Positions 1-6,694 are shown, numbered from the stretch's first letter. The stretch: DNA of 7,765 bases from Cellvibrionales bacterium (GCA_024645065.1 JAHEGP010000155.1:1-7765); one strand, 5' to 3'. The notes: generated by a model not told the origin, from the letters alone. Made by a program: numbers and translations.

Positions 1-4
1 AAAA

Positions 5-940
5 GTGGCTGTCTATATGTCGGACTGTCCCGATCGTTTTTACGCGGGCGGCAATTTGGGTACGCCAATACTGCACACCAACGATGACCAGGCACTGGTT
101 GCCAATCCGGATACCCAGGTAAGACACTATTTTTACCTTGCGACCGAGCGCGGCGAAGCCATCATACTGGCGGAGCGCAAATTGGCTTTGCAGGGAGCCC
201 CGAATTTTCGTGACCTGGGTGGCTACGAGGCGCACCAGGGGCGGCCATTGAAGTGGGGCAAGCTTTATCGCTCCAGCAAATTATCGGCGTTGACCGAAAC
301 CGACATGAGTTATGTGCGCCGGCTGGGCCTTACCCTGGTTTGTGATTTTCGCCAGGTGATTGAACAACAACTCGAGCCCATTCGCCTGATGGGTGACAAC
401 TCTCCCATTTTAACCAGCTTGCCGGTTCAGCCCGGCAGTTCAGCCAGCTTTCTGGAAAACCTTCACAAGGGAATCATAGCAGTGCCGGACGGGGCCGCGT
501 TCATGGAGGAGATCAATCGGGACTTTGTCATCAACCAGGTTCCCCAGTATGCAGAAATGTTCCAACTGCTGCTTATGGGTGACCAGCAGGTGCTGATTCA
601 CTGTGCATCGGGCAAGGATCGAACCGGGTTTGGCGCCGCGCTGATTCTGGATGTTCTCGGGGTGAGCGAGGACGCGGTGGTGGAGGATTATTTGCTGACC
701 AATAATTATTTGTCCCTCGACAAGGAGGTGGCAAGGCTATCCAGGGAGTTTTACGATCACGAGGGCTCAGCGGTATCCGAGGAAGTACTGCGGCCCCTGC
801 TGGAAGTGCGGCCCGAATACATTAGAGCCTGTTTTGATGAAATAAGAAGGCGCTACAAGTCGAAAGAGCACTTTTACGAGTCGGCCCTGAACCTGGACAA
901 GAACAAGCTGGAACAATTGAGGACAAAGTATTTGCACTAG
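5..940 (+). CDS. Protein tyrosine phosphatase, MptpB/Y_phosphatase3-like, probably 5'-partial
   Basis: Hydrolyses phosphoester bonds, by family on phosphotyrosine and possibly phosphoserine/threonine or phosphoinositides. The P-loop HCASGKDRTG lies at residues 199-208, with nucleophile Cys200 and Arg206. The Lys-Asp inside the loop is typical of the atypical bacterial group that includes mycobacterial PtpB. The family entry motif NFRDLGGY is at 67-74 and YRSS at 88-91. DFRQVIE at 114-120 fills the place where relatives often have a DLRS-type motif. The first 60 or so residues look like part of an N-terminal beta-rich domain placed before the phosphatase in some proteobacterial members. The frame is open to the left edge, so GTG at 5 is only the first possible start and the true start is probably outside the window. 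No signal peptide is visible in the part present. It sits 101 bp upstream of the phosphotransferase start, on the same strand. Its cellular substrate cannot be told. Confidence 0.88.
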   Translation: MAVYMSDCPDRFYAGGNLGTPILHTNDDQALVANPDTQVRHYFYLATERGEAIILAERKLALQGAPNFRDLGGYEAHQGRPLKWGKLYRSSKLSALTETDMSYVRRLGLTLVCDFRQVIEQQLEPIRLMGDNSPILTSLPVQPGSSASFLENLHKGIIAVPDGAAFMEEINRDFVINQVPQYAEMFQLLLMGDQQVLIHCASGKDRTGFGAALILDVLGVSEDAVVEDYLLTNNYLSLDKEVARLSREFYDHEGSAVSEEVLRPLLEVRPEYIRACFDEIRRRYKSKEHFYESALNLDKNKLEQLRTKYLH

Positions 941-976
941 CTGTATGCTGATCGAAGCCCTGGGATAGGGTAACGA

Positions 977-1024
977 CATACAACCCACGTTGCGGCCCGG
1001 CCTGCAACTATCACTCGTTGTATG
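977..1024. other. Nested inverted repeat in the phosphatase-phosphotransferase gap
   Basis: Outer arms CATACAAC (977-984) and GTTGTATG (1017-1024) are perfectly complementary. They enclose inner arms GTTGC (989-993) and GCAAC (1004-1008), which could be extended by a GG/CC pairing around a one-base bulge. The outer arm ends four bases before the GGAGG ribosome-binding site of the downstream gene. It could fold as a leader hairpin, act as an operator, or be a terminator lacking a T-tract. No function is proven. Confidence 0.35.
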
Positions 1025-1028
1025 CATT

Positions 1029-1033
1029 GGAGG
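1029..1033 (+). promoter_or_regulatory. Ribosome-binding site GGAGG fixing the phosphotransferase start
   Basis: GGAGG lies 8 nt before ATG 1042. It decides for that start over the in-frame TTG at 1018, which would add eight residues and place this site inside the coding region. Confidence 0.8.
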
Positions 1034-1041
1034 ATGTCCAT

Positions 1042-2067
1042 ATGACCAGAGCGTTACCCGATAACCCCAATCATATCGCACGACTTTGCAGCCTGTTCGA
1101 CCTGGGCAATGTGCAGGGCAAGGTGACCAGCGTGGCCGGTGGTTTTCATCACTTTATGTGGCGACTGGAAACACAACATGGATGCTTTGCGATAAAACAG
1201 CTGGGGGGCGATATGGATATGGGGGACGCAGCCACGGTTGCGCAGGTCAATGCTACCGAAGTCACGGCCCGGGAATTTTGCCGCCATGGCATTCCATCCC
1301 TCTATTCACTGCACCTGGATCGCCAACACCTGCAGCTGGTGGACGACACCGGCTATCTTGTCTATCCCTGGACCAACGCTCGCGCCTGCCACAGAAACGG
1401 TGTCCAGGAACATCACGCGGCGATCGTCGCCGGCACTCTCGCCCATATGCATCGCAGTGAGATCGAGGTACCAGAATTGCGGGACGTGCCCGCCTTTCCG
1501 GTCACCGCAGAGCGCGTCATCGAGCTGGTGCAACTGGCTCGCCAGCGCAATGTCCGCTACTGCGATATTCTTGAGCAGCGCCTGGAGGACATCCTGCGCA
1601 TAGTGGCACGCCACGCCCCTGCACTGGAGCGCCTTGCAAACCACCAGGTGATTAGCCATGGCGATCTGGATCATAAAAACGTGCTTTGGGATGAGGCGGG
1701 AGAGCCGCTGCTGATTGACTGGGAATCTGCCCGGCGCCTCAACCCAAGCTACGAGTTGCTGCTAGAGGCCTTGGACTGGGGAGGTATAACCGCCAATTTC
1801 GATGCACGACCTTTCACCACGATCCTGCAGGCCTACGTGGATGCCGGTGGCGTCATCGATAAAGCATTGATCCCGGCAGCGTCTGATGCAATTCAGGGCG
1901 CCTGGGTAAGTTGGCTGCTCTACAACGTGGGTCGGGCGATCGGCTTCAAGGACACCCATCAACGCGCGCTGGGCTCCGGCCAGGTCGATCTTGTGGTAAG
2001 TACTTTATTGCGCATGGAGAGACAGGCCGACCGGCTGATCGCGATTGCCATGCAGTATGCCTCCTGA
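1042..2067 (+). CDS. APH-family phosphotransferase (aminoglycoside/choline/homoserine kinase-like)
   Basis: A 341-residue cytoplasmic protein with the protein-kinase-like fold used by small-molecule kinases. The N-lobe has a glycine-containing turn (SVAGGFHHFMW, near 33-43) and a probable ATP-binding Lys52 in AIKQL. The catalytic loop is HGDLDHKNVL, with Asp208 as base and Asn213 as metal ligand. The DFG-equivalent is LIDWE with Asp226. These are APH hallmarks; the family includes aminoglycoside, choline, ethanolamine and homoserine kinases and many enzymes of unknown substrate. The spacing and HGDLDHKN form look more like the choline/homoserine kinase side than a resistance enzyme, but the substrate cannot be told. 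ATG 1042 is chosen for its strong ribosome-binding site. It may be cotranscribed with the phosphatase. Its last 84 bp lie in a long repeat whose second copy, at 6926, carries a broken duplicate of this 3' end. Confidence 0.85.
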   Translation: MTRALPDNPNHIARLCSLFDLGNVQGKVTSVAGGFHHFMWRLETQHGCFAIKQLGGDMDMGDAATVAQVNATEVTAREFCRHGIPSLYSLHLDRQHLQLVDDTGYLVYPWTNARACHRNGVQEHHAAIVAGTLAHMHRSEIEVPELRDVPAFPVTAERVIELVQLARQRNVRYCDILEQRLEDILRIVARHAPALERLANHQVISHGDLDHKNVLWDEAGEPLLIDWESARRLNPSYELLLEALDWGGITANFDARPFTTILQAYVDAGGVIDKALIPAASDAIQGAWVSWLLYNVGRAIGFKDTHQRALGSGQVDLVVSTLLRMERQADRLIAIAMQYAS

Positions 2068-2209
2068 TGCGCAAGAGCTCAAATCTTTCCCCTGATCTTA
2101 ACTATGGGTACCGAGAGCCGCTTGAGGGCACTGACTGGCCCGCCTGGGCACCCGGATCAATGTCCAATTGCTGCAGCAACAAAGCGCCCTCGGGCTTCTG
2201 GGGCAACGG
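1984..2209 (+). repeat. Long direct repeat, left copy (about 226 bp)
   Basis: Matches 6926-7156 in the same orientation. My hand alignment gives about 200 identities over 226 aligned bases plus five gap positions. It covers the end of the phosphotransferase gene, its TGA, and the convergent 3' end of the AOC-like gene. Upstream of GTCGATCTTG and downstream of GGGGCAACGG the two copies stop resembling each other, so both edges are sharp. The divergence argues against an assembly artefact. Confidence 0.92.
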
Positions 2210-2215
2210 CCTGCG
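2102..2215 (-). pseudogene. C-terminal stub of an AOC/dirigent-like gene
   Basis: Read on the minus strand, this gives about 37 codons ending ...LDIDPGAQAGQSVPSSGSRYP and TAG. They align with the C-terminus of the intact gene at 7049-7618 (...LDINLAAQASQAAPSSGSRQP). The motif PLPQ-PEG-L-LQ-LDI is kept and the frame is unbroken. Going upstream on this strand, homology stops near 2210 and a TGA occurs at 2216-2218. There is no start codon, signal peptide or core domain. It is a non-functional leftover of a duplication or insertion that cut the gene. Stop position and frame match the intact copy, which shows the two share ancestry. Confidence 0.85.
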
Positions 2216-2247
2216 TCAGCACGACGCACTGCATCAGTCGAGCTAAA

Positions 2248-2278
2248 TATCGACTTCGCAGAAGATACGGATTATGGT
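2248..2278 (+). promoter_or_regulatory. Predicted carbonic anhydrase promoter with TATCGACTTCG box
   Basis: TATCGACTTCG at 2248-2258 contains a -35-like TCGACT (2250-2255). Exactly 17 nt later comes TATGGT (2273-2278), within ATTATGGT. Each hexamer matches the sigma-70 consensus at 4 of 6 bases. The same arrangement precedes the L,D-transpeptidase gene, and a close version precedes the antiporter. A second ATCGACT lies at 2284-2290, near the expected transcription start, and could be a second binding site. Confidence 0.6.
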
Positions 2279-2312
2279 TGTAAATCGACTGACATTTGTT
2301 CAAGCCATGGTT

Positions 2313-2316
2313 GGAG
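2313..2316 (+). promoter_or_regulatory. Ribosome-binding site fixing the carbonic anhydrase start
   Basis: GGAG lies 6 nt before ATG 2323. It supports that start over the in-frame TTG at 2296, which would add nine residues ahead of an otherwise perfect signal peptide. Confidence 0.75.
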
Positions 2317-2322
2317 ATAAAA

Positions 2323-3069
2323 ATGAAAAAAAGTTTAACCGCGTTAGTCCTGGCTTCACTGGGTGTACAGGGTTTGGCCTGGGCTGGGGAAGCAGTACAC
2401 TGGACATATTCCGGCGCAACCGGTCCGGACCATTGGGCTGAACTTTCGGATGAGTTCGAGGCCTGTCGGCTGGGGAAAAATCAGTCCCCTATCAATATCG
2501 TTAGCGACGAAGTTGTCGAGTCGGCTTTGCCGCCGATCAACCTGGATTACACGGGTAGTACTGCAAGCGTGATCAATAATGGTCATACTCTGCAGGTCAA
2601 TGTATCCGGCAAGAACAGCCTGACGACTCATGGCGGTACTTTTCAACTCACCCAGTTTCATTTCCACAGCCCTAGTGAACACCAGATAGACGGCGAGTCC
2701 TTTCCTCTGGAGGCACACTTTGTCCACCAGAACGAAAAGGGCGAACTGGCGGTCGTGGGCCTGCTGTTTCGCTTGGGTGAGGAGAACCAGAATCTGGTCA
2801 GCTTAACCGAGGTGGCGCCGCAAAAATCGGGTGAGCAGGTCAGCTATTCGCGGCCCGTGCCCAAATTACTGAATCGCGATATCACCCACTATTATCGCTA
2901 CAGTGGTTCGCTGACTACCCCTCCCTGCACTGAGGGCCTGCGCTGGTTTGTGATTCCCGTCCCCGTGACCATATCGGAAGAGCAGATCGCCACCTATATT
3001 GGGCTGATCGGAGCCGATGCCCGCGGGCCGCAACCGATCAACGCGCGCATCGTCCTGCATGGCAAGTGA
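2323..3069 (+). CDS. cah: Periplasmic alpha-carbonic anhydrase
   Basis: Zinc enzyme interconverting CO2 and bicarbonate, 248 residues, exported. The signal peptide MKKSLTALVLASLGVQGLAWA has a basic start, a hydrophobic core and an AWA|GE cleavage site after residue 21. All key alpha-class residues are visible. The zinc ligands are His113 and His115 (QFHFHSPSEH) and His132 (EAHFVH). Glu130 corresponds to Glu117 of human CA II, the proton-shuttle histidine is His88 (NNGH), and the gatekeeper threonine is Thr198 in SLTTPPC. Cys48 and Cys202 match the disulfide pair of exported bacterial alpha enzymes. Length is normal and no catalytic residue is missing, so it should be active. It likely supplies bicarbonate or buffers the periplasm. 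It is a single-gene unit with its own promoter box and the first complete gene of the block between the long repeats. Confidence 0.96.
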   Translation: MKKSLTALVLASLGVQGLAWAGEAVHWTYSGATGPDHWAELSDEFEACRLGKNQSPINIVSDEVVESALPPINLDYTGSTASVINNGHTLQVNVSGKNSLTTHGGTFQLTQFHFHSPSEHQIDGESFPLEAHFVHQNEKGELAVVGLLFRLGEENQNLVSLTEVAPQKSGEQVSYSRPVPKLLNRDITHYYRYSGSLTTPPCTEGLRWFVIPVPVTISEEQIATYIGLIGADARGPQPINARIVLHGK

Positions 3070-3095
3070 TGACTGATCATTGCAACTCGCGCCGT

Positions 3096-3108
3096 CCGCT
3101 GCAAGCGG
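3096..3108 (+). terminator. Weak hairpin after the carbonic anhydrase gene
   Basis: CCGCT (3096-3100) and AGCGG (3104-3108) form a 5-bp stem with a GCA loop, followed by TTGTT. The stem is short and the T-tract poor, so this is a tentative terminator 27 bp past the stop codon. Confidence 0.25.
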
Positions 3109-3111
3109 TTG

Positions 3112-3422
3112 TTAGACCTCGGATGAAGCGATGGTGAAGCCGCCCTTGTAGTAGGCGATCTTAGTAGCAGGCGATCTTAGTAGCAGGCGATCTTGTAGTA
3201 TACGATCTTCAATTTCACCGCAGTGGCGCTGGTGTGGGTCTGGCCGTCCTTCCACTCGACGCCACCCCCCGTTTTGGCGGTGATGGTTGCCTTCCAGGCA
3301 AACTCGGCGTCCATGCCGCCGCCAATCTTTTTCGCCAACTCCCTGGAAATCTCGTCGCTCTTGGGCGCCACCAACACCTGGCTCGGCTTTACTGACGAGT
3401 AGGCAGCATCAAGATCAATCAA
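3112..3422 (-). pseudogene. Small unknown gene disrupted by a tandem-repeat expansion
   Basis: I do not recognise the family. The open part, 3177-3422, encodes about 81 residues rich in Lys, Thr and Gly, with no signal peptide or membrane segment. It ends ...KLKIVYYKIACY at a TAA inside a 16-bp repeat. If the two 16-bp units are removed (32 bp, hence a frameshift), the frame joins exactly and the end becomes KIVYYKIAYYKGGFTIASSEV with TAA at 3112-3114. That gives a protein of about 92 residues. The clean join argues that the longer form is ancestral. The 5' end is also unclear: the only early start is TTG at 3422, with no ribosome-binding site. The frame is open back to about 3480, where the antiporter gene ends. 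It is probably a decayed gene or one with a shortened C-terminus; it could still be expressed as an 81-residue protein. Confidence 0.45.
3146..3207. repeat. Short tandem repeat, four units of 15-16 bp
   Basis: The units are TTGTAGTAGGCGATC (3146-3160), TTAGTAGCAGGCGATC (3161-3176 and 3177-3192, identical) and TTGTAGTATACGATC (3193-3207). The outer 15-bp units encode the repeated peptide K-I-x-Y-Y on the minus strand. The two inner 16-bp units break the frame and introduce TAA. The pattern fits replication slippage within a gene end that was already repetitive. Confidence 0.9.
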
Positions 3423-3479
3423 ACGTGATGCAGGCCATGGCGCTCGGCCTGGCGGCGACTGGCATTGCGTTGGACCGAG

Positions 3480-4718
3480 TCAGTCCCCCTTCACCGCCCG
3501 CCGCGTGACCGCCCCAAGCGACATCCCCTGCACCAGTATCGAAAACAGCACCACGCCGTAGGTTAGCGCGAGCAGAGTGTTGCGCTCGTTGCCTTCGGGT
3601 AGCGATAACGCCAGCGCCACGGATATACCACCGCGCAAGCCGCCCCAGGTGAGCACCTTCCAGCTGCCGGCGGGCAGACGAAACGCGCCCTGCAGCAAAC
3701 GCACCGGCGCGCCCACCGTGAGCCAGCGCGCGAACAGCGTCACCACGATGGCAACCAGCGCCGCTAGCAGATTGTGCAAGGAATAGACGATGCTCAACAC
3801 CTCCATGCCGATCAGCACGAAGAGCACCGCATTGAGAATTTCGTCGATCAGTTCCCAGAACATGTCGAGATAGCGGCGGGTGATGTCGGACATCGCCAGC
3901 GCGCGGCCGTGGTTGCCGACGATTAGCCCCACCATCACCATCGCCAGCGGACCCGACACATGCAGGGCAATTGCCAGTGCATAGCCGCCGGTCACCGCCG
4001 CCAGCGTCAGCAACACCTCGACTTGATAGTTGTCGATGCTGCGCAGCAGGATAAATGTGAGGTAACCCAAGGCCAGTCCGAACGCGATGCCGCCACCGGC
4101 CTCGTGCAGCAGCAGTTCCAGCGCGTGCCCCGCGCTCGGCGTGTGGCCGCTGGCGAGAACGCCCAGCAGCAGCGCAAAGATCACCACGCCCACGCCGTCG
4201 TTGAACAGCGATTCGCCGGCGATCACCAACTCGAGTTCTTTCGGCGCGCCCGCGGATTTGAGGATACCCATCACCGCGATGGGATCGGTGGGGGATATCA
4301 GCGCTCCGAACAGCAGGCAATACATCAGCGGCAATGGTAGCCCAACCAGCGGCAGCGCAAGCCACATGCCCACGCCCACCACGATGGTCGACAGCAGTGT
4401 GCCCAGTAGCGCGAGCACGGCCACCGGCCAGCGATAGGCCTTCAATTCGCTGAGATCGACGTGCAGCGCCGCCGCGAACAACAGAAACGACAGCATGCCC
4501 TGCATCAGCACTTCGGAGAAATTAATCGAGCGCAACAGCACTTCCTCGTAGCGGCGCAGGCTGCTGGCGAGGCCCAGTTCGTCGAGCGCGACCAATGTCA
4601 ATGATAGCGCCAGCGCAGACACCATCACGCCGATGGTCGCCGGCAATTTCAGGAAGCGATGATTCAGATACGCCAGCAGCGCGGTAATCACCAGGCAAAT
4701 CGCTAAGACGTTCAGCAT
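3480..4718 (-). CDS. Na+/H+ antiporter, CPA1 (NhaP-type)
   Basis: Inner-membrane antiporter of 412 residues that by family exchanges cytoplasmic Na+ (or K+/Li+) for H+, serving pH and salt balance. It is hydrophobic almost throughout, with about 12 predicted membrane segments. Family signatures are LFGALISPTDPIAV (SPTDP at 142-146, Asp145) and GESLFNDG (Glu169, Asn173, Asp174), the ion-binding core of CPA1 proteins. GGLRGGISVALALSLP sits near the C-terminal end of the membrane domain. There is no long cytoplasmic tail. ATG 4718 starts directly at the first membrane helix; no clear ribosome-binding site precedes it, so the start is slightly uncertain. A promoter box like those of the carbonic anhydrase and transpeptidase genes lies 55 nt upstream. 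It converges with the carbonic anhydrase gene across the decayed small gene. Base composition looks GC-richer than its neighbours. Confidence 0.93.
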   Translation of the reverse strand: MLNVLAICLVITALLAYLNHRFLKLPATIGVMVSALALSLTLVALDELGLASSLRRYEEVLLRSINFSEVLMQGMLSFLLFAAALHVDLSELKAYRWPVAVLALLGTLLSTIVVGVGMWLALPLVGLPLPLMYCLLFGALISPTDPIAVMGILKSAGAPKELELVIAGESLFNDGVGVVIFALLLGVLASGHTPSAGHALELLLHEAGGGIAFGLALGYLTFILLRSIDNYQVEVLLTLAAVTGGYALAIALHVSGPLAMVMVGLIVGNHGRALAMSDITRRYLDMFWELIDEILNAVLFVLIGMEVLSIVYSLHNLLAALVAIVVTLFARWLTVGAPVRLLQGAFRLPAGSWKVLTWGGLRGGISVALALSLPEGNERNTLLALTYGVVLFSILVQGMSLGAVTRRAVKGD

Positions 4719-4773
4719 GGGCTACGCAGCCGTCGAGGAAAATGAATGGCCTTCGAATCGCGGAAGTTCACGG

Positions 4774-4804
4774 AGAATAAAACACTTCTTTCCCGAAGTC
4801 GATA
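4774..4804 (-). promoter_or_regulatory. Predicted antiporter promoter with TATCGACTTCG box
   Basis: On the minus strand TATCGACTTCG (4804 down to 4794) is followed after 12 nt by TTTATTCT (4781-4774). This gives a TCGACT -35 and a TATTCT -10 with 17-nt spacing. The 11-mer is identical to those before the carbonic anhydrase and transpeptidase genes; the -10 part is less conserved. The -10 ends 55 nt before ATG 4718. Confidence 0.5.
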
Positions 4805-5540
4805 GCTGCCGGACAGCCGCCGATCCGCCCGCCGATCTTTCACTTTGCGACACCCGGCTTTTCCTCGTTTTCAGCCCGATTCCTGTTCTACGGCCAATAG
4901 TAAGCCTGCCGCTTCTTTAAGCTGGATTCCGCAGCCGAACGCTGCTATAGCCGGTAAGAGATTGATATCTTTACGAAAAAATGCGGATTACTGTGCGCCC
5001 TATGGGTGAGTCCAGAGACGCTGCACGGTTTCTCGAAAAACCCCAAAGCGCCAGGACGTCGTTATCACTCCTGGCAAGGGCTCTGCCGGGTGCGGCCCAA
5101 GCCATTGCCGGCGCGCGATGCCTTGCCTGTGATACGGCATTCCGGCACTGAGGGCTTTCCCGATAATTCCGTGCCCAACTGCGGGTTCCAGGTTTAAACG
5201 AGCGCAGCAACGCAGATGATCAAGGTTTCATGGAGTCAGTCGAAAAGCCGTGCCCAGGGTGGCGCGCGATACTCCAGCAGCACTGCCGGGCTTTGAAGAT
5301 ATTGGCCTTCTTACCCACTGTGGCCGCCTCCTATGCGGTTCTTGTTCATCGGGTCAGTGTTTTGCCTGCGGCTAGCTTTCGGCCGGCGTCCCGGAGATTC
5401 CATCTCGCGATGGACACCCTCGCCTAAAAGCCCACTCCTGGTGCCGGGTCGGTAGCGGACTTGCACCGCCAGGTCATCCGGAAACCGCCAGGTGTACCGG
5501 ATCAGCGCCCGTCAAGGCGCTACGCACCATGCCTGGCGCA
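4805..5540. other. Long stretch without a convincing gene
   Basis: About 735 bp between the antiporter promoter and the transpeptidase terminator. Short open frames exist on both strands (for example 4971-5210 minus, 5006-5197 plus, 5230-5427 plus), but none has a good ribosome-binding site, recognisable domain or protein-like composition. I see no tRNA, rRNA or known RNA fold. The 5310-5540 part, read on the plus strand, gives peptides such as SVLPAASFRP, RFHLAMDTLA and VADLHRQVI. I recall similar strings as spurious ORFs from interspersed non-coding repeats in gammaproteobacterial genomes. This may be a degraded copy of such a repeat; that is recollection, not a search result. Confidence 0.4.
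5466..5500. repeat. Pair of imperfect 16-bp direct repeats
   Basis: CCGCCAGGTCATCCGG (5466-5481) and CCGCCAGGTGTACCGG (5485-5500) match at 13 of 16 bases, 19 bp apart start to start. A small perfect dyad, AGCGCC/GGCGCT (5504-5509 and 5516-5521), follows. They lie in the gene-free stretch just before the strong terminator palindrome. Function unknown. Confidence 0.5.
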
Positions 5541-5580
5541 CCAATAAAGGGGCCGGTGATGTCACCGGCCCCTTTATTGG
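5541..5580 (-). terminator. Bidirectional intrinsic terminator, 19-bp arms
   Basis: CCAATAAAGGGGCCGGTGA (5541-5559) and its exact complement (5562-5580) are separated only by TG. The GC-rich core is flanked by AATAAA and TTTATT on either side, giving a terminator-like hairpin for both strands. The TAA stop of the transpeptidase gene (5574-5576) lies inside the right arm, so the end of the gene and its terminator overlap. The T-tract is short (TTTATT). Confidence 0.8.
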
Positions 5581-6686
5581 CTTGCTTCTCTATCTGCCAG
5601 TTTTGGCTCGGCAACAGGCAATATATTGCGCACCAGGCGGGCGCGCTGCGACACTTGTCCATCCTCTTCGCGCAAAAGTCGCACTGGCACCCCACGCGCG
5701 GAGTCTACTACCGCCATGACTGATGCCTGGGCTGCCGAATCGGCAAACACAGCGGATTCGTCGGCGATAGCAGCCAACAACCTTTGCTGGCGCTGCTCGG
5801 CACTGAGTTCGTCATCTTCCAGTGGCGTATGCGCTTCCACATAAATGTCGCCTTTATACCAGGCGGCCAAATAAGGCTGGTTGACGATAAGCACCGACTC
5901 GCCCACATCCACCAGGGTATACAGTTGCTCAATATTTTCCGGGTAGAGGCGGATACAGCCATGGCTCACCCGCATACCAACGCCATAGGGTTTATTGGTG
6001 CCATGGATCAAATAGCTGGGCATTTGCAGCCGCAAGGCATGGCGCCCCAGGGGGTTATCCGGCCCGGGGGGCACGACCGCTGGCAGCGGGTCCCCTCGCC
6101 TGGCATGCTCCTGGCGAACCGAGGTCGGCACATACCAACTCGGATCGGTTGCCTTGCCGATGACCTTGGTATCGCCCAACGGCGTGTTCCAGCCAACTCG
6201 CCCGATGCCCATCGGGTAGGTGACGACCCGAGCCGGGTCTCCCACTGCGACTGGAGGAAAATAAAACAAGCGCTTGGCCGCCACGTTTAACACCAGGCCC
6301 TCGCGCAAGCCAAATGGCAAAATATACTGGGTGGGCAACAGAATGGCCGTACCCTCGCCGGGCAGCCACGGATCAACGCCCGGGTTGGCGGCAACCAATT
6401 CATCATAACCCAAACCATAGGCACGGGCGATATCGGAGAAAGTATCCTCCCAGCGACTATGAATAATTTGCGGCTCGCCCACTACAGCTTGACCAGCGTG
6501 GTGCAATACAAACTCGTGGGGGTTCATGGGAGCTACAGGCGATCGCTCGATAAGGGGCAATGTCGAATCAGCTTGCTCACCGAAAGGGATAAAGCTACAG
6601 GCACCAAGCAACGCAGAAAGCAGCAAGAGTGGCACATATTTCAGTAATGTTCGCTGCGTCGGGTAAGCTGAACGGCTGTCGGTCAT
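5574..6686 (-). CDS. L,D-transpeptidase lipoprotein with LysM and YkuD domains
   Basis: A 370-residue envelope enzyme. YkuD transpeptidases form 3-3 cross-links in peptidoglycan or attach Braun-type lipoprotein to it. The N-terminus has a hydrophobic stretch (VPLLLLSALLGAC) with lipobox LGAC and Cys30, so it is probably lipid-anchored; Ser at +2 favours the outer membrane by the usual rule. A LysM-like peptidoglycan-binding domain spans about 70-119 and the YkuD domain about 131-268. The catalytic motif is HGTNKPYGVGMRVSHGCIRL, with His228, His242, nucleophile Cys244 and Arg246. A C-terminal tail of about 100 residues is Ala/Glu/Arg-rich. The layout resembles E. coli ErfK/YbiS/YcfS/YnhG, though those are soluble periplasmic proteins. 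ATG 6686 is chosen for the GGGAG 8 nt upstream and because it starts the lipoprotein signal; the frame is open further upstream to 6845. It has its own promoter box and terminator, so it is a single-gene unit. Confidence 0.93.
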   Translation of the reverse strand: MTDSRSAYPTQRTLLKYVPLLLLSALLGACSFIPFGEQADSTLPLIERSPVAPMNPHEFVLHHAGQAVVGEPQIIHSRWEDTFSDIARAYGLGYDELVAANPGVDPWLPGEGTAILLPTQYILPFGLREGLVLNVAAKRLFYFPPVAVGDPARVVTYPMGIGRVGWNTPLGDTKVIGKATDPSWYVPTSVRQEHARRGDPLPAVVPPGPDNPLGRHALRLQMPSYLIHGTNKPYGVGMRVSHGCIRLYPENIEQLYTLVDVGESVLIVNQPYLAAWYKGDIYVEAHTPLEDDELSAEQRQQRLLAAIADESAVFADSAAQASVMAVVDSARGVPVRLLREEDGQVSQRARLVRNILPVAEPKLADREASQ

Positions 6687-6694
6687 ACACCCAT

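Noticed and set aside
1911..2246. Plus-strand ORF of 111 codons across the phosphotransferase end
   Set aside because: It overlaps the intact kinase C-terminus and the AOC-like stub, which explain the sequence fully by homology to the second repeat copy.
3146..3207. CRISPR-like repeat array
   Set aside because: The units are contiguous 15-16 bp tandem repeats with no spacers, explained by slippage in a coding end.
3415..4365. Long minus-strand open frame of 316 codons overlapping the antiporter
   Set aside because: It is an Ala/Arg/Gly-rich shadow frame of a GC-rich gene. The other frame has the full CPA1 motif set and membrane segments.
4717..4920. Plus-strand ORF of 67 codons starting opposite the antiporter start
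   Set aside because: No ribosome-binding site and no protein-like features. It covers the antiporter promoter on the other strand.
4971..5210. Minus-strand ORF of 79 codons in the gene-free stretch
   Set aside because: Arg/Ala-rich composition, no domain, no ribosome-binding site, and an overlapping plus-strand ORF of equal quality.
5784..6290. Plus-strand ORF of 168 codons
   Set aside because: Antisense shadow of the L,D-transpeptidase catalytic domain.
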